Part shown: piece by piece, positions 46,798-56,179 of the stretch
How the letters are laid out: each line of letters starts with the position of its first letter
Position numbering within the stretch: the first letter of the stretch is position 1
The notes under the pieces: model-generated
What the model saw: the letters and a program-made list of their open reading frames with translations, nothing else
What the model was told of the DNA's origin: nothing
Databases searched by the model: none
Origin: Alphaproteobacteria bacterium
GTDB taxonomy: Bacteria > Pseudomonadota > Alphaproteobacteria > UBA2966 > CAIVPW01
DNA length: 56,179 nt
Direction of reading: 5' to 3'
Assembly: GCA_016869235.1 (NCBI GenBank)
Contig: VGER01000006.1
Coordinates: forward strand, 1-56,179
Program-made: the position numbers and the translations under genes

Positions 46798-47589
46798 ATG
46801 TCGGCCTGGATCAACCTCAGCGCTGCCTTTGCCGCGACGGTGGCGCTTGCCTTCGGCGCCCAGTTGCCGCTGGGGTCCTCCGCGCAGGCGCAGGCGATTG
46901 CACAGAAGCCCGTCACGGTGGTCGAGCTGTTCACCTCGCAGGGATGCAACTCCTGCCCGCCCGCCGACAAGTTCCTGCTCGAGCTTGTGGCGCGCCAGGA
47001 CCGCGACAACCTCATCGTGCTCGGCTATCACGTCGACTACTGGGACTATCTCGGCTGGGCCGACACCTTCGCCACGCCCCAATCCACCGCGCGCCAGCGC
47101 GGCTACATGCGCTCGCTGCGGCTGCAGTCGGTCTACACGCCGCAAATCGTCGTCGGCGGGCGCTACGAGCGCGTCGGCGCCGACAAGGCTGCGGTGGAAG
47201 CGGCTATCGAGCAGGCGCGCGCCACCGTTCCGGGCGGCGGCGCCAATGTGTGGTTCGACTACGCCGAGAACGGCGCCCCGGTGCTGCGCGTCGAGCCGCC
47301 GCCCGCCAGTGACTTCAAGGTGGACGCCGAGATCCTGCTGGTGCTGTTCGCCGACACCAAGAACGTGCCGATCGCGCGCGGCGAGCACGCCGGCAAGACC
47401 ATTGGCTACGCCAACATCGTGCAGACCATGCTGCATCTCGCCAAGTGGGACGGCCGGCCGGCAACGTTCTCCCCGCCCACCGGCCAGCTCTCGCCCGGCG
47501 CGTCGTTCTGCGCCGCAATCGTGCAGCAGGTGAACCAGGGCCCGATCCTCGGCGCCGTGCGCGCGCGCATCACCGATGGGACTTGGTAG
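46798..47589 (+). CDS. DUF1223 protein, exported thioredoxin-like
   Basis: 263 residues from ATG 46798. A signal peptide (FAATVALAFGAQLP ... AQA) precedes a thioredoxin-like domain starting VTVVELFTSQGCNSCPPADK, with CNSC as a CxxC pair, then HVDYWDYLGW and YTPQIVVGG. DUF1223 proteins are secreted and uncharacterised. It starts 60 bases after acnA on the same strand. Confidence 0.88.
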   Translation: MSAWINLSAAFAATVALAFGAQLPLGSSAQAQAIAQKPVTVVELFTSQGCNSCPPADKFLLELVARQDRDNLIVLGYHVDYWDYLGWADTFATPQSTARQRGYMRSLRLQSVYTPQIVVGGRYERVGADKAAVEAAIEQARATVPGGGANVWFDYAENGAPVLRVEPPPASDFKVDAEILLVLFADTKNVPIARGEHAGKTIGYANIVQTMLHLAKWDGRPATFSPPTGQLSPGASFCAAIVQQVNQGPILGAVRARITDGTW

Positions 47590-47636
47590 TCCACCGGCGC
47601 GCACTGCCGCGCCACTAGCGTCGGTTCACGTCCCGC

Positions 47637-48101
47637 TCACTCGCCGATCTTCTTCCAGAACGCGGCGAGGATGCCGCGCTGGCCGTGCATGACTTTCGTT
47701 TCGGCGGTGCCGCGATCGAACCAGGCGGCGCGATCCACTTCCGGTATCTCCATGGTGCGGCCCGATCCTTTGGGCCATTCGATGGTGCACAGGTTACTCA
47801 CCAGCGACTCGGCGTCGAAGTCGCCTTCCAGGCACCACGCGTCGACGACTTTGCCACTCGGCTGCGGGAACGCGCCCAGCACCACCGGCTCGCCTGGCGG
47901 CGGCGGACTACCGGTCTCCTCAGCGAACTCGCGCTGCGCTGCCGCCAGCGCGTCTTCGCCGGAGTCGTAGATGCCTTTCGGCAGGCCCCAAGCGGCGAGG
48001 TCCTTGCCGGCCCAGAACGGGCCGCCCGGATGCACCAGCATCACCTCGACGCCGTTCTTGCCGCGGCGATAGAGGAGGATGCCGGCGCTCCGCTGCGGCA
48101 T
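47637..48101 (-). CDS. Nudix hydrolase
   Basis: 154 residues. The Nudix box runs from the Gly of GIYDSGEDALAAAQREFAEE to the following TG (GX5EX7REXXEEXG), which binds Mg and cleaves nucleoside-diphosphate-X substrates. The N-terminus MPQRSAGILLYRR and the C-terminus match a group of predicted NTP or NADH pyrophosphohydrolases. Substrate unknown. 4 bases after htpG. Confidence 0.9.
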   Translation of the reverse strand: MPQRSAGILLYRRGKNGVEVMLVHPGGPFWAGKDLAAWGLPKGIYDSGEDALAAAQREFAEETGSPPPPGEPVVLGAFPQPSGKVVDAWCLEGDFDAESLVSNLCTIEWPKGSGRTMEIPEVDRAAWFDRGTAETKVMHGQRGILAAFWKKIGE

Positions 48102-48105
48102 GGCC

Positions 48106-50016
48106 CTACGACTTCTGACTCACCGCACGCGTCATCACGTCGGAGAGGCGCTTGGCGAAGCCGGCCGCGTCGGCGGGCAGGTCGCCCTCGCGGATGTGCG
48201 CCTGGTCGAGCAAGAGCTTGCCGAGGTCATCGATGTGGGAGCGCCGCGCCGGGTCCTTGGCCATCCCCACCATCGCGCGGATGAGCGGGTGGCTTGGATT
48301 GATCTCCAGGATGCCGGCGAGCGCCTCTTTCAGTTGGCCCTGCGCCCGCAGCATGCGCGCGAGGTGCCGCGGCATGTCGCGCTCGTCGGCGACCAGGCAC
48401 ACCGGGCTGTCGGTGAGCCTGGCGCTGGCGCGCACGTCTTTCACCAGGTCGCCGAGGCCTTGCTTCAAAAGGGCGATCAGCACGGCGAGCTCGCCGGCAT
48501 CCGGCTGGTCCTTGCTCTCCTTGTCGGGTTCCGGGCCAAGCGATGCCGCGCCCTGCGCCACCGAGAGGAAGCGCTTGCCCTCGAACATGCCGACCGACGG
48601 GATCCAGAACTCGTCCACCGGGTCGGACAGCAGCAGCACCTCGTAGCCGCGGGCGAGGAAGCCTTCGAGGTGCGGGCTCGCCTTGAGCGCCGCGGCGTCG
48701 TCGCCGGTCAGGTAGAAGATGCTCTCCTGCTTGTCCTTCATGCGCTTCACGTACTCGGCGAGCGAGGTGAGCGCCTCGCCCGCGGTCGCGTGGAAGCGCG
48801 CCAGCTTGAGCAGCTGCTCGCGCTTGCCGACGTCCTCGTAGATGCCTTCCTTCAGCACCGCGCCGAAGGCGTCCCAGAACCTCGCGTAGGACTCCGGCTC
48901 CTTTTCCGCCTTCTTCTCCAGCTCGGAGAGCACGCGCGTCACGATCGCGGAGCCTATCTTGGCGAGGATGGGATCGTGCTGCAGCATCTCGCGGCTGACG
49001 TTCAGGGCGATGTCCTCGGTGTCCACCACTCCGCGCAGGAAGCGCAGATACGAAGGCAACAAGCCCTCGGCGTCGTCGGTGACGAACACACGTCGCACAT
49101 AAAGGCGCACCGTCGCCTTGCGCTCGACGTGAAACAGGTCGGGCGGCCGCGCGCTGGGGACGAACAGAAGCGTCACGTATTCCAGCCGTCCTTCGGCGCG
49201 CGCGTGGATCGTCATCCACGGCTCGTCGAAGGCGTGCGCCACGTGCTGATAGAACTCCTTGTACTGCTCCTCGGTGACGTCCTTTTTCGCGCGCGTCCAC
49301 AGGGCCGACGCGGCGTTCAACGTCTCCTCCGCGTCCTTTGTGGCGAGCTTGACCGGCAGCCCGATGTGGTCGGAGTGCGCCTTGACGATGCTGCGCAGAC
49401 GGTGCTCCTCGGTGAATTCAGCCTGGTCCTCGCGCAGGTGCAAGACAATGGTCGTGCCACGGCCCGGACGCGCCGCTTCCACGATGGAGAACGTGCCTTT
49501 GCCGTCCGAGGTCCAGCGCCACACCTCGGCGCTGCCGGCGCGACGGCTCGTCACCTCGACCTTGTCGGCGACGATGAACGCCGAGTAGAAGCCCACGCCG
49601 AACTGGCCGATGAGCGCGATGTCGTCGGCAGTCTTTTCCTTCTCGTCCTTCTTGTCGCCGCCATTGGCACGCTGTTGCGCCAGCTGCTCGGCGAACGCGG
49701 CCGAGCCCGAGCGCGCAATGGTGCCGAGATTGTCGATCAACTCCTGGCGCGTCATGCCAATGCCGTTGTCGGCGATGGTCAGCGTGCGCGCCTTGGCGTC
49801 GGGCGTCAGCACGACCTTGAACTCGGGATCGTCGGCGGTCAGCGCCGGGTTGGTGATCGCTTCGTAGCGCAGGCGGTCGCAAGCGTCGGACGCATTGGAG
49901 ATCAGCTCGCGCAGGAAGACCTCCTTCCTGCTGTACAGGGAGTTGGCGACGATCTGGAGAAGCTTGGTGACCTCGGCCTGGAAGGCCAAGGTCTCTTCGC
50001 GGGTTTGTTCGGCCAT
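48106..50016 (-). CDS. htpG: Chaperone HtpG (Hsp90)
   Basis: 636 residues from ATG 50016. The GHKL ATPase domain has ELISNASDACDRLRY, DNGIGMTRQEL and GQFGVGFYSAF. Middle-domain FVTDDAEGLLPSYLRFLRGVVD and the C-terminal dimer domain are complete. The frame is open further upstream to 51048 but that part is antisense of mdh. No heat-shock promoter was recognised. Confidence 0.96.
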   Translation of the reverse strand: MAEQTREETLAFQAEVTKLLQIVANSLYSRKEVFLRELISNASDACDRLRYEAITNPALTADDPEFKVVLTPDAKARTLTIADNGIGMTRQELIDNLGTIARSGSAAFAEQLAQQRANGGDKKDEKEKTADDIALIGQFGVGFYSAFIVADKVEVTSRRAGSAEVWRWTSDGKGTFSIVEAARPGRGTTIVLHLREDQAEFTEEHRLRSIVKAHSDHIGLPVKLATKDAEETLNAASALWTRAKKDVTEEQYKEFYQHVAHAFDEPWMTIHARAEGRLEYVTLLFVPSARPPDLFHVERKATVRLYVRRVFVTDDAEGLLPSYLRFLRGVVDTEDIALNVSREMLQHDPILAKIGSAIVTRVLSELEKKAEKEPESYARFWDAFGAVLKEGIYEDVGKREQLLKLARFHATAGEALTSLAEYVKRMKDKQESIFYLTGDDAAALKASPHLEGFLARGYEVLLLSDPVDEFWIPSVGMFEGKRFLSVAQGAASLGPEPDKESKDQPDAGELAVLIALLKQGLGDLVKDVRASARLTDSPVCLVADERDMPRHLARMLRAQGQLKEALAGILEINPSHPLIRAMVGMAKDPARRSHIDDLGKLLLDQAHIREGDLPADAAGFAKRLSDVMTRAVSQKS

Positions 50017-50130
50017 AGGTGCGCGTGCGTTGTTTGTTTGCACTCCGGGTCGGCCGCAGATATGGAACGCGGCTTGCCTGTGCACAACCCCGAATCGTGG
50101 CCCGATTCGTGGGGCGGCAACGGGCCTTAG

Positions 50131-51243
<1,113 letters not shown>

Positions 51244-51313
51244 CCGCGTTTCCCCGGAATTTGCGTTAGCGGCGGCGCCGCCCCTATAAGGAGCGCCCTC
51301 CGAACGAGGCCCA

Positions 51314-52483
51314 ATGAATCTCCACGAGTATCAAGCCAAAGCGCTGCTGGCGCGCTACGGCGTGCCGGTGCCCAAGGGCGTCGTCGTGCTTGCCGCCAAC
51401 GACATCCATCGCGTGGTCAGCGAGGTCGGCGGCCCGGTGTGGGTGGTCAAAGCGCAAATCCATGCCGGCGGCCGCGGCAAGGGCGGCGGCGTTAAGATCG
51501 CCAAGAACCCGAACGACGCCGCCAAGGCGGCCCACGACATCCTCGGCATGACGCTGGTCACGCACCAGACCGGGCCCAAGGGCAAGGAAGTCCACCGCGT
51601 CTATATCGAGCAGGGCGCCAACATCGCGCGCGAGCTGTACTTCTCGATCCTGCTCGACCGCGCCACCAGCCGCGTCACGCTCATGGGCTCGACCGAGGGC
51701 GGCATGGACATCGAGGAGGTCGCCGCCAAGATGCCTGACAAGATCGTGCGCGTGTCGATCGACCCCGTCACCGGCATGCAGCCCTACCACGCGCGCAAGA
51801 TGGCGTTTGCGCTGGGCCTGAAGGGCAGCGAGCTCAAGACCGGCGTGCCCCTCATGATGGCCGCCTACAAGACGTACATGGAGTGCGACGCCTCGCTGGT
51901 CGAGATCAACCCGATGTGCGTCACCAACGAAGGCAACGTCGTCGCGCTCGACGCCAAGATCGTCATCGACGACAACGCGCTGTTTCGCCAGCAAGAGATC
52001 GCCGGCATGCGCGACGAGACGGAGGAGAACCACGCCGAGCTGCGCGCGCAGCGCGCGTCGATCAACTATGTGAAGCTCGACGGCGACATCGGCTGCCTTG
52101 TCAACGGCGCCGGCCTCGCCATGGCGACCATGGACCTCATCAAGCATTCGGGCGGCGAGCCCGCCAACTTCCTCGACGTCGGCGGCGGCGCGCCCAAGGA
52201 GCGCGTGGTCGAGGCGTTCAACATCATCCTCGAGGACCCGAACGTGAAGGGCATCCTCGTCAACATCTTCGCCGGCATCAACCGCTGCGACATCATCGCC
52301 GAGGGCGTCGTCGCGGCGACCAAGGAAGTGCAGATGAAGGTGCCGCTGGTCGTGCGGCTCGAAGGCACCAACGTCGAGGAAGGCCGTCGCATCCTGTCGA
52401 ATTCGAAGCTGTCGATCATCGCTGCGGATGGATTGGCGGACGCCGCCGAGAAGATCGTGTCCGCGGTGCGGAGCGCCGCCTGA
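51314..52483 (+). CDS. sucC: Succinyl-CoA synthetase beta subunit
   Basis: 389 residues. The ATP-grasp domain starts [20 protein letters not shown], contains [20 protein letters not shown], and the CoA-side domain has [12 protein letters not shown] and [10 protein letters not shown]. Substrate-level phosphorylation from succinyl-CoA. AAGGAG lies 17 bases before the start. Last base shared with sucD. Confidence 0.97.
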   Translation: MNLHEYQAKALLARYGVPVPKGVVVLAANDIHRVVSEVGGPVWVVKAQIHAGGRGKGGGVKIAKNPNDAAKAAHDILGMTLVTHQTGPKGKEVHRVYIEQGANIARELYFSILLDRATSRVTLMGSTEGGMDIEEVAAKMPDKIVRVSIDPVTGMQPYHARKMAFALGLKGSELKTGVPLMMAAYKTYMECDASLVEINPMCVTNEGNVVALDAKIVIDDNALFRQQEIAGMRDETEENHAELRAQRASINYVKLDGDIGCLVNGAGLAMATMDLIKHSGGEPANFLDVGGGAPKERVVEAFNIILEDPNVKGILVNIFAGINRCDIIAEGVVAATKEVQMKVPLVVRLEGTNVEEGRRILSNSKLSIIAADGLADAAEKIVSAVRSAA

Positions 52484-53403
52484 TGTCGATCCTCATCGAT
52501 GCCGATACGCGCGTCATCGTCCAGGGCATCACCGGTGCCCAGGGCACGTTCCACACCGAGCAGGCGCTCGCATACGGCACCAAGGTCGTCGGCGGCGTGA
52601 CGCCGGGCAAGGGCGGAACCCAGCACCTCGGCCTGCCGGTGTTCGACACCGTCGCCGAAGCCGCGGAAGCGACCGGCGCCACCGCCACCGGCATCTACGT
52701 GCCGCCGCCGTTCGCCGCCGACGCGGTGCTGGAAGCCGCTGACGCCGGCCTCGAGCTCGCCGTGTGCATCACTGAAGGCATTCCCGTGCTCGACATGGTG
52801 CGCGTGAAGCGCGCTCTGCAGGGTTCGGGCATGCGCATGATCGGACCGAACACCGCCGGAATCATCACGCCGGGCTCGTGCAAGATTGGCATCATGCCGG
52901 GGCACATTCACATGCCGGGCAAGGTCGGCATCGCGTCGAAGTCCGGCACGTTGACCTACGAGGCCGTCGAGCAGACGACGAAAGCGGGCCTGGGCCAGTC
53001 CACCTGCGTCGGCATCGGCGGCGATCCGGTCAACGGCAGCCCGTTCATCGACATCCTCGAGCTGTTCCTCGCCGACCCGGGCACCGAGGCGATCATCATG
53101 ATCGGCGAGATCGGTGGCTCGTTCGAGGAAGAGGCCGCGGCGTTCATTCGCCGCAGCCGCATCAAGAAGCCGATGGCGGGTTTCATCGCCGGCGCCACGG
53201 CCCCGCCGGGCAAGCGCATGGGTCACGCCGGCGCGATCATCTCGGGCGGCGCCGGCACCGCCGAAGGCAAGAAGGAAGCGATGCGCTCGGCCGGCATCGC
53301 CGTAGCCGACTCGCTCACCAACATCGGCGCGACCCTCGTTAACCTTCTCCTCGGACGCCTGCCGCCCACCCGCAGCGCGCGGCCCCGCAGACGCGCCGGC
53401 TAG
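52483..53403 (+). CDS. sucD: Succinyl-CoA synthetase alpha subunit
   Basis: 306 residues. Binds CoA ([17 protein letters not shown]) and carries the phosphohistidine in [21 protein letters not shown] overlap with sucC. The end differs from the norm: instead of stopping after the last helix, an Arg/Pro-rich tail of about 18 residues ([15 protein letters not shown]) follows, perhaps from readthrough into former intergenic DNA. Confidence 0.95.
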   Translation: MSILIDADTRVIVQGITGAQGTFHTEQALAYGTKVVGGVTPGKGGTQHLGLPVFDTVAEAAEATGATATGIYVPPPFAADAVLEAADAGLELAVCITEGIPVLDMVRVKRALQGSGMRMIGPNTAGIITPGSCKIGIMPGHIHMPGKVGIASKSGTLTYEAVEQTTKAGLGQSTCVGIGGDPVNGSPFIDILELFLADPGTEAIIMIGEIGGSFEEEAAAFIRRSRIKKPMAGFIAGATAPPGKRMGHAGAIISGGAGTAEGKKEAMRSAGIAVADSLTNIGATLVNLLLGRLPPTRSARPRRRAG

Positions 53404-53425
53404 CGGCGCCGCCCAGCCCAACGCG

Positions 53426-53474
53426 GCGCGCCGGGTAGCGCCCCGCACTCCGGATAAGTGGCGCGCCGGATAGC
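53426..53474. repeat. Two near-identical 14-base direct repeats before sucA
   Basis: GCGCGCCGGGTAGC (53426-53439) and GCGCGCCGGATAGC (53461-53474), 35 bases apart start to start, one mismatch. The core GGCGCGCC is itself palindromic. They lie 39-74 bases before the sucA ATG and might be protein-binding sites or slip products. Confidence 0.45.
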
Positions 53475-53512
53475 AAAAGCCGGTCGGCACACTATCTTGG
53501 AGGCCTGAGCCC

Positions 53513-54091
53513 ATGGTTCTGTCCGGCGCCTCCACGGCCTACCTCGAGGAGCTCTACGAGCGCTACCTGCGCGACCCCGCCATGGTGGACGCCGGGTGAC
53601 GCGCGTTCTTCGCCGGCATCGCCGATAACGGCCACGAGGCCCTGAACGTCGCCCGCAAGGCGAGCTGGGGGCGGCCGATTCTCGTTCCGTTCGAGGATGA
53701 CCTCGGCAAGCGCGCGCCGCACGCGCTCCTCTCCGGCGACGTGCGCCAGGCGGCGCTCGACTCCATCCGCGCCCGCATGCTCATCCGCGCCTTTCGCGTG
53801 CGCGGCCACCTCGGCGCCAATCTCGATCCGCTGGGCTTGAGCGGCGGCACGCGTCATCCCGACCTCGATCCGGCGACCTACGGCTTCGCGCCCGCCGACT
53901 TCGACCGCGCCATCTTCCTCGACGGCGCGCTCGGCCCTGCCAGCATGACGATCCGCGAGATCCTGGCGTTCGTGAACGAGGTCTACTGCGGACGCATCGG
54001 CTACGAGTACATGCACATCCAGTCGCCAGAGCAGCGCAACTGGATGGGCCTGCGCATCGAGGCCCCGGACCGCCTGCTTCTCGACCTCTAG
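53513..54091 (+). pseudogene. sucA: 2-oxoglutarate dehydrogenase E1 (sucA), nonsense-mutated and truncated
   Basis: A clear SucA N-terminus with RBS TTGGAGG. The frame starts at ATG 53513 (MVLSGASTAYLEELYERYLR), meets TGA at 53597-53599 where the family has Trp (VDAG-stop-RAFFAGI), and continues in the same frame to 54091. Later segments (RAFRVRGHLGANLDPLGL, EVYCGRIGYEYMHIQSPEQR) are well preserved, but the gene ends after 192 codons, whereas SucA has about 950. The thiamine-diphosphate catalytic core is wholly missing. The next stop region is followed by an unrelated small gene; sucB is not in the window. Confidence 0.93.
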
Positions 54092-54180
54092 CGTCTGTTT
54101 CCGTACCCTTGTGTGGCCTAGGCGGCTGCATCATGCTTAGGCGTGGCTATTCCTTTCATTCGCTTGGGGAGGACCAAAGC

Positions 54181-54498
54181 ATAAAGAAGTTGCTCGTCGC
54201 TGCGGTTGCCGCGGTGTCCACGCTTGCCTTTGTCGGGCAGGCGACGGCTGCCGAGGTGAAAGGCTTCATCAAGAACATCAACGGCCGTGACATCACCCTA
54301 CAGACCAACAACGCGGGTCAGGTGAACGCGCCTGCCGGCATTGAGCCGGCCCTGACCGTCATCACCGTGCCGCCGCACGCCGCTGGCGCTACCGACATGA
54401 TAGTCGGCCTGTCGCCGGGCATGACCATCACCGTCACCTACGAGACGACGGGCACCGGCGCCGCCGCGAAGAACAACGCGAGCAAGATCGTCCGCTAG
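54181..54498 (+). CDS. Small exported protein with apparent ATA start codon
   Basis: 105 residues if read from ATA 54181. The signal peptide after this codon (KKLLVAAVAAVSTLAFVGQ, then TAA) is ideal, and GGGGAGGA (54166-54173) lies 7 bases before the ATA, exactly where an RBS should be. The nearest in-frame ATG (54133) gives an odd leader and has no such RBS. The mature part (AEVKGFIKNINGRDITLQ ... ) is a small beta-rich domain reminiscent of DUF1344, low confidence. Most likely an ATG changed to ATA, or a rare ATA start. Confidence 0.6.
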   Translation: MKKLLVAAVAAVSTLAFVGQATAAEVKGFIKNINGRDITLQTNNAGQVNAPAGIEPALTVITVPPHAAGATDMIVGLSPGMTITVTYETTGTGAAAKNNASKIVR

Positions 54499-54518
54499 TC
54501 CCGTCACACGGCAGACAT

Positions 54519-54554
54519 GCAGGCGCGCCTTCACGGGCGCGCCTGCTTGTTTTC
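54519..54554 (+). terminator. Rho-independent terminator
   Basis: GCAGGCGCGCC (54519-54529) / GGCGCGCCTGC (54536-54546), perfect 11-bp stem with loop TTCACG, followed by TTGTTTTC. Ends the small exported gene, so lpd downstream needs its own promoter. Confidence 0.82.
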
Positions 54555-54610
54555 TTGGCGGTGCTATCATGGCCGCCCCCTCAAGAATTCAAGAACGTCA
54601 AGGAAGAGCA

Positions 54611-56016
<1,406 letters not shown>

Positions 56017-56020
56017 GCTA

Positions 56021-56179
56021 GGTCCTGTACCCATAAAAGGGATTCCCTTTAAGGGCCGGCTGTGATTCAAGCTTCCAAACTGTGGGAGCTTGACGATGGC
56101 GCGCTTCGATCTCAGCGACGGGGAGTGGGCGTTGATCGCTCCGCTGCTTCCCAACAAGCCGCGCGGAGTGCCGCGTGTC
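56021..56179 (+). mobile_element. IS5-family insertion sequence, left end
   Basis: The element appears to begin at about 56021 (GGTCCTGTACCCATAAAAGG), 4-5 bases after the lpd stop, and runs off the window. The internal AAAGGGATTCCCTTT is a small palindrome. The transposase starts about 75 bases in. TA or CTA just before the end may be the target duplication; only one side is visible, so the exact border is approximate. Confidence 0.75.
56096..56179 (+). CDS. IS5-family transposase, N-terminal fragment cut by window edge
   Basis: ATG 56096 opens MARFDLSDGEWALIAPLLPN followed by KPRGVPRV, the standard beginning of IS5-family (IS427-type) DDE transposases. 28 codons are visible, with no stop before the edge. 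GGGAGCTTGACG precedes the start. Confidence 0.85.
   Translation, partial: MARFDLSDGEWALIAPLLPNKPRGVPRV

Noticed and set aside
53597..53599. Selenocysteine or recoded tryptophan at the sucA TGA
   Set aside because: SucA is not a selenoprotein, no SECIS-like hairpin follows, many other genes here end in TGA, and the gene is truncated downstream anyway.

Overview
The window is a high-GC, gene-dense piece of an alphaproteobacterial chromosome. The best match is Rhodospirillales or a close relative: class I lysyl-tRNA synthetase, membrane-type PyrD, a complete System I cytochrome c maturation set, and the gene orders ffh-rpsP-rimM-trmD-rplS-leuCDB-asd, dapF-mtaB-ftsY-(ispZ), sdhCDAB and mdh-sucCD-sucA-...-lpd. 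This assignment rests on protein features and gene order only, and the genus cannot be named. No tRNA, rRNA, CRISPR array, phage or plasmid module was seen.

Layout. 1-122 is the end of an IS3-family element. 0.3-11.3 kb holds housekeeping and stress genes: a PpiC-type chaperone, a small hydrolase, a TerB-like protein, a DinG/XPD helicase, lysS, an SRAP protein, pyrD, a frameshifted EAL gene, a HAD phosphatase and a pentapeptide-repeat protein. 11.3-14.8 kb is sdhCDAB on the minus strand, followed by an rRNA methyltransferase, an MFS exporter and an isoprenylcysteine methyltransferase-like protein. 18.2-26.1 kb is a long minus-strand run for leucine/aspartate-family biosynthesis plus translation and secretion. 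26.4-28.3 kb is an accessory arsR/ATP-grasp pair. 28.5-31.5 kb is the coupled dapF-mtaB-ftsY operon. 31.5-34.2 kb is an accessory insertion between ftsY and ispZ, with two related small exported proteins, a 27-residue basic peptide, a SAM hydrolase and a GYD protein. 35.7-43.9 kb is a broken dihaem cytochrome gene followed by the whole ccmABCDEFGHI set. 44-53.4 kb carries acnA, a DUF1223 protein, a Nudix hydrolase, htpG, mdh and sucCD.

The most notable feature is the right end. The 2-oxoglutarate dehydrogenase operon is in ruins. sucA has an in-frame TGA and stops after about 190 codons, sucB is absent, lpd has a -1 frameshift, and an IS5-family element begins a few bases after lpd. Other disruptions in the window are an EAL gene (-1), an ATP-grasp gene (+1), a small exported gene (two compensating indels), a cytochrome c gene (+1 in a poly-C tract and a CxxCH motif changed to CxxYH), and a small exported gene whose apparent start is ATA. 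Translation, Ccm, leucine and succinate dehydrogenase genes are all open. This pattern fits recent gene decay in an IS-bearing genome; sequencing error must be excluded for the indels, but cannot explain the truncation of sucA or the absence of sucB.

Functionally, Sdh, AcnA, Mdh and SucCD supply most of the TCA cycle, and the Ccm set matures c-type cytochromes for the chain fed by Sdh. If no second OGDH copy exists elsewhere, the cycle is open at 2-oxoglutarate. The two ends of the window are IS elements, so the window may be a contig broken at repeats.
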